6,709 nt of DNA. Origin: Bacillota bacterium (lineage in GTDB: Bacteria > Bacillota > Clostridia > Acetivibrionales > DSM-1351). A program made the translations under genes and the position numbers. The stretch is taken from positions 1-6,709 of the forward strand of contig JAEZIV010000266.1 of the NCBI GenBank assembly GCA_023436515.1. Direction: 5' to 3'. Below the pieces are notes generated by a model. The model was not told where the DNA came from and did not search any database. It worked only from the letters and a program-made list of their open reading frames with translations. Positions within the stretch are counted from its first letter, which is position 1, and every line of letters begins with the position of its first letter. Below, one piece after another: positions 1 through 5,641 of this stretch.

Positions 1-638
1 TGGTTTGTCTTGTTCATACTGCTGAGCCTGATTCCCAGTTTTTTTGCTCTTTCCTGAACCTCCGGAACTTTGTAAGCACCCATATGTGTCATATCTCCAC
101 CACAATACCAATCACATACTGCTTTTACCTCTGAGGAATATTCATGCCAGCCACCGTTGCCCTCCAAGGCAGGATTATTATAGGACGCCCCAACAAGTGC
201 TGCCAGCTGCCCGCCGGCAGATTCACCCCAAACACCGATTCTTTCAGGATCAATATTTAGCTGAGCCGCATGGGCTTTTAAAAAGCGGACTGCGCATTTA
301 CAATCCTCTATAGGAGCCGGAAAAGGCTTTTCAGTAACTAGCCGATATTCAATGCTAGCACAGACAAATCCTGCTTTGCAGGCGTCAATAAGTGCTTTGG
401 TTGGACGGTATTTCTTTGTCAGCTCGGCCATGGACCAACCGCCGCCATGAATCCATATTATTACCGGACGTGGATTTTTGCATTCCTCCTCAGGGATCAT
501 CAGGTCTAGATGGAGCTCATGTCCTCCGCCCTGACCGTAGACAACATCCTCGTAAAATGAGATACCCTGAGAATTCCAATCTGCTTGAAAGCCCTCAGAA
601 ACTCCAGTTTCAGGTCCGTATAATCTTTTAAATTCCAT
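1..638 (-). CDS. Alpha/beta-hydrolase esterase, N-terminal 212 residues (runs off left edge)
   Basis: This gene starts at an ATG at 636-638 and stays open to the window edge, so its C-terminal part, including the catalytic Asp/His region, is outside. It belongs to the HSL/BD-FAE-like esterase group of the alpha/beta-hydrolase fold. The oxyanion-hole motif HGGGW is at residues 64-68 and the nucleophile elbow GESAGG at 138-143, with Ser140 as the catalytic serine. The stretch SIEYRL (95-100) followed by PFPAPIEDC is also typical of this group. Family members hydrolyse carboxylic esters, including acetyl or feruloyl esters on plant polysaccharides; the substrate here cannot be read. There is no signal peptide, so the protein is probably cytoplasmic. 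A purine-rich AGAGGGGGA lies about 10 bases before the ATG. A weak promoter is possible at 711-739 (TTAAAT, 17 bp, TATACT). The family call is firm; the substrate is unknown. Confidence 0.9.
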   Translation of the reverse strand, partial: MEFKRLYGPETGVSEGFQADWNSQGISFYEDVVYGQGGGHELHLDLMIPEEECKNPRPVIIWIHGGGWSMAELTKKYRPTKALIDACKAGFVCASIEYRLVTEKPFPAPIEDCKCAVRFLKAHAAQLNIDPERIGVWGESAGGQLAALVGASYNNPALEGNGGWHEYSSEVKAVCDWYCGGDMTHMGAYKVPEVQERAKKLGIRLSSMNKTN

Positions 639-812
639 AGTATAGCATCCCCCTCTCCCAGTTTTTTTAACAGGATAATCTTTTTGCTAAAACCATTTAC
701 CAACCTCTAAAGTATATCACTAAAACACGTTTCATTTAAAGTCTATAACAGTACATTTGTTTATTTATCTGAGGCATTGTGCTGCTTATATCCCTTTGAA
801 TTATAACTACTT

Positions 813-840
813 AAGGGCACCCGGCTACCCGGATGCCCTT
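813..840 (-). terminator. Hairpin terminator after the 60-residue membrane protein gene
   Basis: The arms AAGGGCA (813-819) and TGCCCTT (834-840) pair perfectly. After one mismatch, an inner CCGG/CCGG stem closes a four-base CTAC loop. The hairpin begins 27 bases after the stop codon of the small gene at 868. The T-run after it on the minus strand is poor (AAGTAGTTATAATT), so termination may be inefficient. It also separates the small gene from the esterase gene. Confidence 0.6.
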
Positions 841-867
841 GAAATTCAGTAATGCTGGATATAGCTC

Positions 868-1050
868 CTACTCGATGGAAATGTTAAGATTAGCTTTATT
901 CTTATCAGCCTTTTTTTCAAGCAGCTTTTTGCCGATATATATTAATCCCCCTGTACCTATAGCTGTTGCTCCACCTATGAGACAGCCTTTAGCTACATCG
1001 TTTTTTTCAACAGCTTTGCTTAATGTATTAATAAGCTTTAATATCTCCAT
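868..1050 (-). CDS. Small glycine-rich single-pass membrane protein, 60 residues, unknown function
   Basis: I do not recognise this protein. Residues 1-21 form a probable amphipathic helix ending in DVAKG. Residues about 22-40 are a glycine-rich hydrophobic segment (CLIGGATAIGTGGLIYIG) long enough to cross the membrane once. KKLLEKKADK then gives a positive flank, and the tail ends NISIE. Small-residue spacings of the GxxxG kind within the helix suggest oligomerisation. The gene is well supported despite its size: GGAGG lies six bases before the ATG, a good promoter lies just upstream (1080-1109), and a hairpin follows the stop. It is therefore probably a single-gene transcript. Possible roles are a membrane stress peptide, a holin-like or toxin-like peptide, or a bacteriocin-like peptide. 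The GG pairs at 26-27 and 34-35 recall double-glycine leaders, but the acidic leader pattern is missing. No immunity or export gene lies nearby. Confidence 0.75.
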   Translation of the reverse strand: MEILKLINTLSKAVEKNDVAKGCLIGGATAIGTGGLIYIGKKLLEKKADKNKANLNISIE

Positions 1051-1079
1051 ACAAAACCTCCAAATAAATATTTTAATAC

Positions 1080-1109
1080 ATTATATTAATCTGGAGAAAA
1101 AAGTGTCTA
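1080..1109 (-). promoter_or_regulatory. Sigma-A-type promoter of the small membrane protein gene
   Basis: The -35 box TAGACA lies at 1109-1104 (five of six consensus bases). An 18-base spacer follows, then a perfect -10 box TATAAT at 1085-1080. Transcription would start near 1073, giving a leader of about 22 bases that carries the GGAGG ribosome binding site. No operator-like repeat is evident. Confidence 0.65.
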
Positions 1110-1169
1110 TACATAAAGCTTAATGAATTGAGATAATATCTGATCCTGTAATAAAATCTTGTGGATTAC

Positions 1170-1883
1170 CTAACGGCCATTGTATAAAAATTTTACTCTC
1201 CCGGATACATATAGCTTACAGGGCAGGGACATAGGCGGAATTTGACCCTCCAGCTCACCGTCTACTACCATTTGTGCAGCCTTAATTAACTCAGCAATAA
1301 TGTCCTTAGAGATAAATAAATCTCCATGTGAAGCAAGTATGGTTTCAAAGCCGTCCTTCATTTTGTCAAGCTTCTGCATACTGGATATATACTCAATGAA
1401 ATCACGACCTTCTCCAAACATAAAAATAGCACCGGTCTGAACACTGTCTCCACCTATCAGAAGCTTTTTTTCCCGGTCAAGTAAAGCAATGCTTCCGGGA
1501 GTATGACCGGGAATGTGTATAACTTCAAATCTATGGGTACCAATATCTATAACTGCTCCATCATTGATGAACTCAATAACAGTACTTACCTCTGTTTTTT
1601 TCTGTTTATAATAATTTACTTCGGCCGGGTGCATTACGATTTTTTCAAAGCTGTCATTGCAGCCTGTATGATCCCTATCTGTATGAGTATTTATCACAAA
1701 CAGAGGCAGTGAAGTTAAGGTCCCCGCAAAAGCCTTTATATCTCCCGTACCAAAGCCGGTGTCCACAAGCATTGCCTTATCAAGTCCCTCGATTAAGAAG
1801 CTGCGGACTCCGCCTTCCTCAATACTCCAAAAGCCTGCATTTATTAAGCTTGCAGTATATGCTGCACTATTATTTTCACTCAT
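1170..1883 (-). CDS. Metallo-beta-lactamase-fold hydrolase, 237 residues
   Basis: This is a metal-dependent hydrolase of the metallo-beta-lactamase fold, of the stand-alone glyoxalase-II-like kind. Numbering from the chosen start, LVDTGFG is at 39-45, the metal motif THTDRDHTG is at 66-74, GHTPGS gives His127, GGDS gives Asp146 and ASHGD gives His186. The first motif reads H-x-D-x-D-H, so Asp69 replaces the usual second His; the rest of the metal-binding set is present. There is no signal peptide, so a cytoplasmic protein is expected. Substrates in this family include thioesters, lactones and phosphoesters, and none can be assigned here. I chose the ATG at 1881-1883 because AGGTG sits five bases upstream. 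The frame also extends to a TTG at 1913, but that codon lacks a well-placed ribosome binding site. The gene has its own promoter upstream and no clear terminator behind it. Confidence 0.9.
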   Translation of the reverse strand: MSENNSAAYTASLINAGFWSIEEGGVRSFLIEGLDKAMLVDTGFGTGDIKAFAGTLTSLPLFVINTHTDRDHTGCNDSFEKIVMHPAEVNYYKQKKTEVSTVIEFINDGAVIDIGTHRFEVIHIPGHTPGSIALLDREKKLLIGGDSVQTGAIFMFGEGRDFIEYISSMQKLDKMKDGFETILASHGDLFISKDIIAELIKAAQMVVDGELEGQIPPMSLPCKLYVSGRVKFLYNGR

Positions 1884-1963
1884 ATTACACCTATACTGAC
1901 AAAGGTGTGGCAATCACCAAAGTCAGTTTTTCTCCCTTCCAAGTATAAGATTCTACGATATTC

Positions 1964-1992
1964 ATTATAGAGCAATCTGGTTTTTATAGGAA
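1964..1992 (-). promoter_or_regulatory. Probable promoter of the metallo-beta-lactamase-fold gene
   Basis: A perfect -10 box TATAAT lies at 1969-1964, with a 17-base spacer to a poor -35 box TTCCTA at 1992-1987. The leader to the ATG at 1883 would be about 75 bases. It contains a GGGAG not followed by an in-frame start, so the leader may have some regulatory content. The stretch from 1993 to 2154 holds no gene that I can support. Confidence 0.45.
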
Positions 1993-2154
1993 GTATTATT
2001 AATTTTGGAAATCAGTTATATATCACTATCTTTCATAATAAACCATCTTCATTTATGACTAGTCACCTATTTGTTGACCTCATCCCAATACCAAGGTAAT
2101 CTTAACTTAACTTTGGAAGAGTGTTTAAATATGAGGCAAGAGATAAGAAGGCTA

Positions 2155-2378
2155 TTATTTAGCTATTCTTTCGTTTACATTACTTTTAAAGGATGCCGAG
2201 AGAATATTCTCGATCTTAAAAACCCTATTCTGCTTTCTGTAAAAACAGTATGCCTCTACATTTCCATTGCAATTTCATATACCTTTATGTTTCTTTCAGT
2301 AAGCTCATTACACTTCATATATATGATTCTTATAATGAGGTTACGCTCAAGTGAGGCTTTTAGGAAATAATCTACCAT
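2155..2378 (-). pseudogene. WYL-domain small protein, broken by a frameshift
   Basis: The ATG at 2376-2378 follows GGGTGAT, a good ribosome binding site. The first frame gives 37 sensible codons (including LERNLIIRIIYM and ERNIKVYEIA), then hits a TAG at 2256-2258. Sequence similarity resumes in another frame from about 2265 with AYCFYRKQNRVFKIENI and runs to a TAA at 2155-2157. One added base near 2266 restores a 74-residue protein. The arrangement matches the small WYL proteins of Firmicutes: an amphipathic start, then I-x-Y, then an R-x-I-x-V-x-E strand, then A-Y-C-x-x-R-x-x-x-R-x-F-x-[IL]-x-x-I. WYL domains bind nucleic acid or small ligands and are common in DNA-damage and defence loci. 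Stand-alone short copies are known near SOS genes. As it stands, only a 40-residue fragment would be made. A sequencing error is possible. Confidence 0.7.
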
Positions 2379-2394
2379 AAAATCACCCAATATT

Positions 2395-2423
2395 ATTTTA
2401 TATCGAACACATGTTCGTGTCAA
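2395..2423 (-). promoter_or_regulatory. Strong promoter for the WYL relic, with embedded LexA box
   Basis: The -35 box TTGACA (2423-2418) is perfect, the spacer is exactly 17 bases, and the -10 box is TAAAAT (2400-2395). Transcription should start near 2390-2387, only about ten bases before the ATG at 2378, so the leader is little more than the ribosome binding site. The spacer is filled by the LexA operator, so bound repressor would directly exclude RNA polymerase. Confidence 0.8.
2404..2417. promoter_or_regulatory. lexA box: LexA (SOS) operator, perfect CGAAC-N4-GTTCG
   Basis: The plus strand reads CGAACACATGTTCG, with perfect five-base arms around a four-base centre. This is the Gram-positive DinR/LexA box; the R-N-R-Y core is also satisfied (A-C-A-T). 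Its position between the -35 and -10 boxes is the standard arrangement for LexA repression. It predicts release after DNA damage. Confidence 0.85.
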
Positions 2424-2455
2424 TAGAAATATTAAGCGTCCATCCTTTGCTATAC

Positions 2456-3135
2456 CTATATATTTGTCGAATGTGTAAGCCTTTCATGAACAAGCTCTGC
2501 CGCTTCTCTATCAGGCGTGCACCTCAATAAATATATCGGTACGCTGGAGATAATGTTATCTATAAACCTTGAAGCAGTGGACAGCAGTTGTATATCAAAA
2601 AACGGAAGTATTAACCTTGGCAAAATTCTATTGCTTGCTTCATCCTTATCAAGCTTTCTGAAGGTGTTTTCTCCTGCTTGTTCAATAATAACAATGACAC
2701 TTAATGGAGCAGAGGTATCTATAAATTTCTCACTTGATCCACTCCAGGGGATTCCATAGATGGTCAGCTTTCCGTCAATAAACCTGATTGCCGGAGAATC
2801 ATCATTTATTACAACAGCACCATAGTATTTTACCCACAGTGAGGAATGAGTAGACTTTCCTGTACCTGACGGTGCTGTAACAATTATTTCCCTACCATTC
2901 TAGCAAAAAGTGGAGGCATGGATGAATAGACCCTGATTATATAGTATTCTTATTCGAAATACCATATAACAGAAATGACTTATAATAACGTCCTCAATAT
3001 CATAAATATCCCTAATGTAGGTTATAGTCACATTCTCCCAGTTCTGATCTGCATCGATTTTACATGCAAGCCTGTTTCCGTTGGGTTCCTGAACATATAC
3101 ACTTGTTCCACCTAAAGAGTTTCAGTACCATCTTG
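2456..3135 (-). pseudogene. HPr-kinase-like P-loop kinase relic (RiPP-associated type), stop codon and frameshift
   Basis: One frame from 3121 to 2456 gives about 220 codons of clear family sequence interrupted by a single TAG at 2900-2902. Before the stop come GGTSVYVQEPNGNRLAC, NWENVTITYIRD, SHFCYMVFR and GLFIHASTFC. After it come NGREIIVTAPSGTGKSTHSS (Walker A, with GTGKST), VVINDDS (Walker-B-like acidic pair), YGIPWSGSS, PLSVIVIIEQAGENTFRKL and a C-terminal PVY-like strand with LRCTPD. This order matches the HprK-like kinases, often mislabelled PEP carboxykinase, that occur with PqqD-like proteins and RiPP precursors, some of which phosphorylate a serine in the peptide. The 5' end is damaged: DGTETL reads in a different frame just before 3115, and the usual 60-80 N-terminal residues are missing. 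No start codon can serve the kinase part. No precursor, PqqD or transporter gene remains nearby. Confidence 0.75.
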
Positions 3136-3140
3136 AGGAC

Positions 3141-3178
3141 AAAATAAAAACCACCTGAGATGAAATCATCCTTGGTGG
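3141..3178 (-). terminator. Intrinsic terminator after the serine hydrolase gene
   Basis: On the minus strand, CCACC (3178-3174) pairs with GGTGG (3155-3151). After a two-base internal mismatch, GGATG pairs with CATCT (one G-T pair) around an ATTT loop. TTTTTATTTT follows at once. It lies about 80 bases after the stop codon at 3258 and is a good rho-independent terminator. Its T-run touches the decayed 5' end of the kinase relic. Confidence 0.8.
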
Positions 3179-3257
3179 CATAAATACTTCGGCCTATGGG
3201 GTATATAATATAGTTATTACTAAGAAACGCACCCTATAGAACAGTAAAATAATATTA

Positions 3258-4580
3258 TCACTTTATCCGTTCATATGGTAAATCGAAAGTATCCCAGGAG
3301 TACAATACACTCTCTGCAGTTCCATCGGAACCTTTATTGAATACAAATTTACTATCGCAAGCCTCACAGGCAAAAGCGCATTGCTCACTGCTGTCTGAAA
3401 TTAAGTTCAGTTTAAATTTCTTTCTCTTGTATTCCTGTATAAAGAGCCGGTCAACCTTTAATTCCCCATCTTCAAAGCTTATATTGAAATACCAGCCTGT
3501 ATGTGGAAAGCTATATTTCCCGGAAAGGTATTTATATTTTTCATAGTCAACATCATCTACTGTTGCAGGCCTGATTTCTATTATGCGTTCTTCATCCAGC
3601 AGAATGCCTTCAACTCCTCTTGCTATCCTTCCTATTGGCGTAGCATCGTTATTACTCAGAAGGATAACAATGGTATCATTGTTTAGATTGTGCTGGACAC
3701 TGCAAGTAAATCCACATATATTCCCATCAACAGATATTTTATGTACAGGATTACCATTGAGAAAGCAGCCGTATCCTACAGATGCTCCGAGGTACCACAA
3801 ATCACCGTAAGGAGTAATCATTTTTTCATATGCTTTTGAGTTTATTACCCGACCTGCTTCCAGAGCCCTAACCCATTTAAGCAAGTCATATGCATTTGAA
3901 TACATAAATCCGCTGCCATACGCACCTGTCATAGCATAGAAATCAGCGTTTACTTTACCCTCGCCGGAGCAAGAGTACCCATATGCTGCATTCTTTATTA
4001 TATCCTCATTTCTGCAAACACCGGTATTCTCCATACCCAGAGGCCTTAATAAATTTTTTTCATAATAAGTCTCAATATCCAGGCCTGATACAACCTCAAC
4101 AATTTTAGCAAGTAATACGTAATCGGAATTGCTTTTATCAACACCCTCACCAGGCGTGAAATTTAGAGGTCTTTCATTCAGCCATCCAATTATAGTATCA
4201 ATGTTTAGTTCAACTCTTGTACTATACTCAGGAAAGTCTGTATAACTTGGTATCCCCGATGTATATGACAATAAATTATGTACGGTTATTTTGTCGGCAT
4301 CTTTGTATTCCGGAATATATTTATTAATAGTATCTTCCAGACTGAGCATGTTTTCTTGACAAAGCTGTAAGATAGCTGCTGCTGTAAATTGCTTAGTTAT
4401 ACTCCCAATTTTAAATATAGTTTCAGGTGTATTTTGAATGCTGAACTCATGGTTTGCATGACCATAACCCCTACTAAGTAAAATAGTTTCTCCTTTTGTA
4501 ATCAACACAGTTCCACATAACCTGTCTGCCTGGTACCATCTGTCGAGGTATTGTTCCAGCTTTTGCCTCAATTCTTTCAT
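3258..4580 (-). CDS. Serine beta-lactamase/PBP4*-like hydrolase with altered active site, 440 residues
   Basis: This protein has the class C beta-lactamase/DD-peptidase-like fold (COG1680 type). Motif 1 is IGSITKQFTAA, with nucleophile Ser60 and Lys63. HNLLSYTSGIPSY (101-113) is a family signature, as are LLRPLGMENTG (177-187) and YGSGFMYSN (221-229). Motif 2 normally reads YSN; here it is KSN (149-151), so the catalytic Tyr is replaced by Lys. Motif 3 normally reads HxGGIPGF; here it is VDGNICGF (284-291), so the His is replaced by Val. A C-terminal accessory domain of about 100 residues (340-440) resembles those of other members. There is no signal peptide or lipobox, so the protein may be cytoplasmic. 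A GGGGGG stretch precedes the ATG by about five bases. The gene follows the AraC gene by 77 bases on the same strand. Esterase, amidase or D-amino-acid peptidase activity are all possible, but the changed residues make any activity uncertain. Confidence 0.9.
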   Translation of the reverse strand: MKELRQKLEQYLDRWYQADRLCGTVLITKGETILLSRGYGHANHEFSIQNTPETIFKIGSITKQFTAAAILQLCQENMLSLEDTINKYIPEYKDADKITVHNLLSYTSGIPSYTDFPEYSTRVELNIDTIIGWLNERPLNFTPGEGVDKSNSDYVLLAKIVEVVSGLDIETYYEKNLLRPLGMENTGVCRNEDIIKNAAYGYSCSGEGKVNADFYAMTGAYGSGFMYSNAYDLLKWVRALEAGRVINSKAYEKMITPYGDLWYLGASVGYGCFLNGNPVHKISVDGNICGFTCSVQHNLNNDTIVILLSNNDATPIGRIARGVEGILLDEERIIEIRPATVDDVDYEKYKYLSGKYSFPHTGWYFNISFEDGELKVDRLFIQEYKRKKFKLNLISDSSEQCAFACEACDSKFVFNKGSDGTAESVLYSWDTFDLPYERIK

Positions 4581-4611
4581 AAAATCCCCCCATTATTTCT
4601 GTATCGCCTCT

Positions 4612-4617
4612 ATTATA
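4612..4617 (-). promoter_or_regulatory. Possible -10 box before the serine hydrolase gene
   Basis: A perfect TATAAT lies 32 bases before the ATG at 4580. No convincing -35 box sits 16-18 bases upstream; the nearest is TTGCGT at 15 bases. The serine hydrolase could therefore have its own activator-dependent promoter, which would suit control by the AraC protein next door, or it could be co-transcribed with that gene. Confidence 0.35.
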
Positions 4618-4657
4618 CTTTACTATTAGGGGACGCAATTGTAAAAAACGGACAGGT

Positions 4658-5509
4658 TTAATATTCTTCCAGCATATATTCTGTCGGTGTCTTCCCGCAA
4701 AAACACTTAAATTCGCGTATTAGATGGGCTTGGTCGTAATATCCATTTTGCATTGCAATATCAACCAGCTTTGCATCAGTTCTATTATTTATGATACGAA
4801 GAATACTTTGAAACCTAATGATTCTAGCAAAGACCTTTGTGTTTACACCAGTACGTTCATAGAATATTCGTGTAAGCTGTTTTTCGCTAACAGCTTCTCT
4901 TTGCGCAACATCCTTAACCGATATACTCCCTCTGGTTCTATAAATCAGATGCAGCGCGTTTTGAAAAGTATCCTCCCAAGGAATATCGCCGGACAGCTTT
5001 GAGACAAAGTAATGATTTACCATTTCAACTACAGCTTTTACATTCAGGGTTGTGAATATTTTATCATTAAGCTCCTTATTCATATCACTGAAGACATCAT
5101 TTAGCTTCACAATACGGTTTGTAAACTGACTAGCAGATTCCTTGATAAATGCTTGCAACCCACCAGGTAGAAATCTTATTCCAAAGGTTTGAAGCTTTTC
5201 ATGTTCCATATCCACAAAGATCGGTTCCTCCAGCGTTCCAACAATAATATTGCGTACCTTGTTGTTTTCGGCATCTGAACTAAACAAGACGTCAATACAT
5301 CCATCAGGAGCTACTATTTCTCTTGTACTTCCTATTTGGCTATCCCATTTTATTTTATTATGTCTGTAGGACACCCAGTAACAGTATATGTACCTCTGCA
5401 ATATTTCTAAAGGTTTGTACTCTGCATACCTTCCAGCAGTATTCATTACTGAATGTACCTGTACAGGCTTAAACTCCGGTTTACTCATAGTTATGCCCAT
5501 GCCCAGCAT
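4658..5509 (-). CDS. AraC-family transcriptional regulator with DUF6597-like N-terminus, 283 residues
   Basis: This is a DNA-binding regulator. The N-terminal domain (about 30-140) carries signatures of the DUF6597/AraC-like sensor group: YKPLEILQRYIYCYWVS, REIVAPDGCIDVLF and FGIRFLPGGLQAFI. The C-terminal AraC HTH domain has a first helix-turn-helix at about 198-221 (VKDVAQREAVSEKQLTRIF) and a second at about 248-278 (LVDIAMQNGYYDQAHLIREF, then GKTPTEY). The usual length for this group is 250-290 residues. The inducing ligand is not known. The start is uncertain: Met1 (5509), Met4 (5500) and Met8 (5488) are all possible and none has a strong ribosome binding site. An in-frame TGA lies seven codons before Met1. 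The serine hydrolase gene follows on the same strand and is the most likely target. An inverted repeat lies just upstream (5525-5542). Confidence 0.92.
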   Translation of the reverse strand: MLGMGITMSKPEFKPVQVHSVMNTAGRYAEYKPLEILQRYIYCYWVSYRHNKIKWDSQIGSTREIVAPDGCIDVLFSSDAENNKVRNIIVGTLEEPIFVDMEHEKLQTFGIRFLPGGLQAFIKESASQFTNRIVKLNDVFSDMNKELNDKIFTTLNVKAVVEMVNHYFVSKLSGDIPWEDTFQNALHLIYRTRGSISVKDVAQREAVSEKQLTRIFYERTGVNTKVFARIIRFQSILRIINNRTDAKLVDIAMQNGYYDQAHLIREFKCFCGKTPTEYMLEEY

Positions 5510-5524
5510 TTCACAAAAACGTCA

Positions 5525-5542
5525 AGGAAATGTGAATTTCCT
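5525..5542. promoter_or_regulatory. Inverted repeat upstream of the AraC gene, possible operator
   Basis: AGGAAAT and ATTTCCT are perfect seven-base arms around a GTGA centre, starting 16 bases before the first possible ATG of the regulator. No clear -35/-10 pair surrounds it. AraC proteins usually bind direct repeats, so this may serve another repressor or act as a leader hairpin. Confidence 0.3.
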
Positions 5543-5641
5543 GTTAGAAATGGCATTGACTCGGCATCTCCTTTTCTAAATTTTTTGCTTCATTCAAACT
5601 TTCTCCAAATACAAAAGTCCGGAATCATTAGAGTAGGTATT

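Noticed and set aside
506..703. Minus-strand 65-codon frame over the esterase start
   Set aside because: It overlaps the esterase gene in another frame. The esterase frame carries HGGGW and GESAGG, so this is a shadow.
868..1050. Double-glycine-leader bacteriocin precursor
   Set aside because: GG pairs are present, but the acidic leader pattern, an exporter and an immunity gene are all absent.
1884..1913. Ten-residue N-terminal extension of the metallo-beta-lactamase-fold protein from a TTG start
   Set aside because: The ATG at 1883 has AGGTG at good spacing. The TTG has none in range, and the added residues are not family-like.
2056..2065. Ten-base perfect palindrome TGACTAGTCA
   Set aside because: It is a single short palindrome with no nearby start codon or second copy, and is expected by chance at this length.
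2071..2370. Plus-strand open frame of 99 codons starting with TTG
   Set aside because: It lies antisense to the WYL relic, whose sequence is clearly family-like on the minus strand. It has no convincing ribosome binding site. A short stretch (LNLTLEECLNMRQEIRRLL) looks protein-like, but I cannot tie it to a family.
2517..2759. Plus-strand open frame of 80 codons
   Set aside because: It is the complement of the HprK-like kinase relic, whose Walker A motif and surrounding sequence are on the minus strand.
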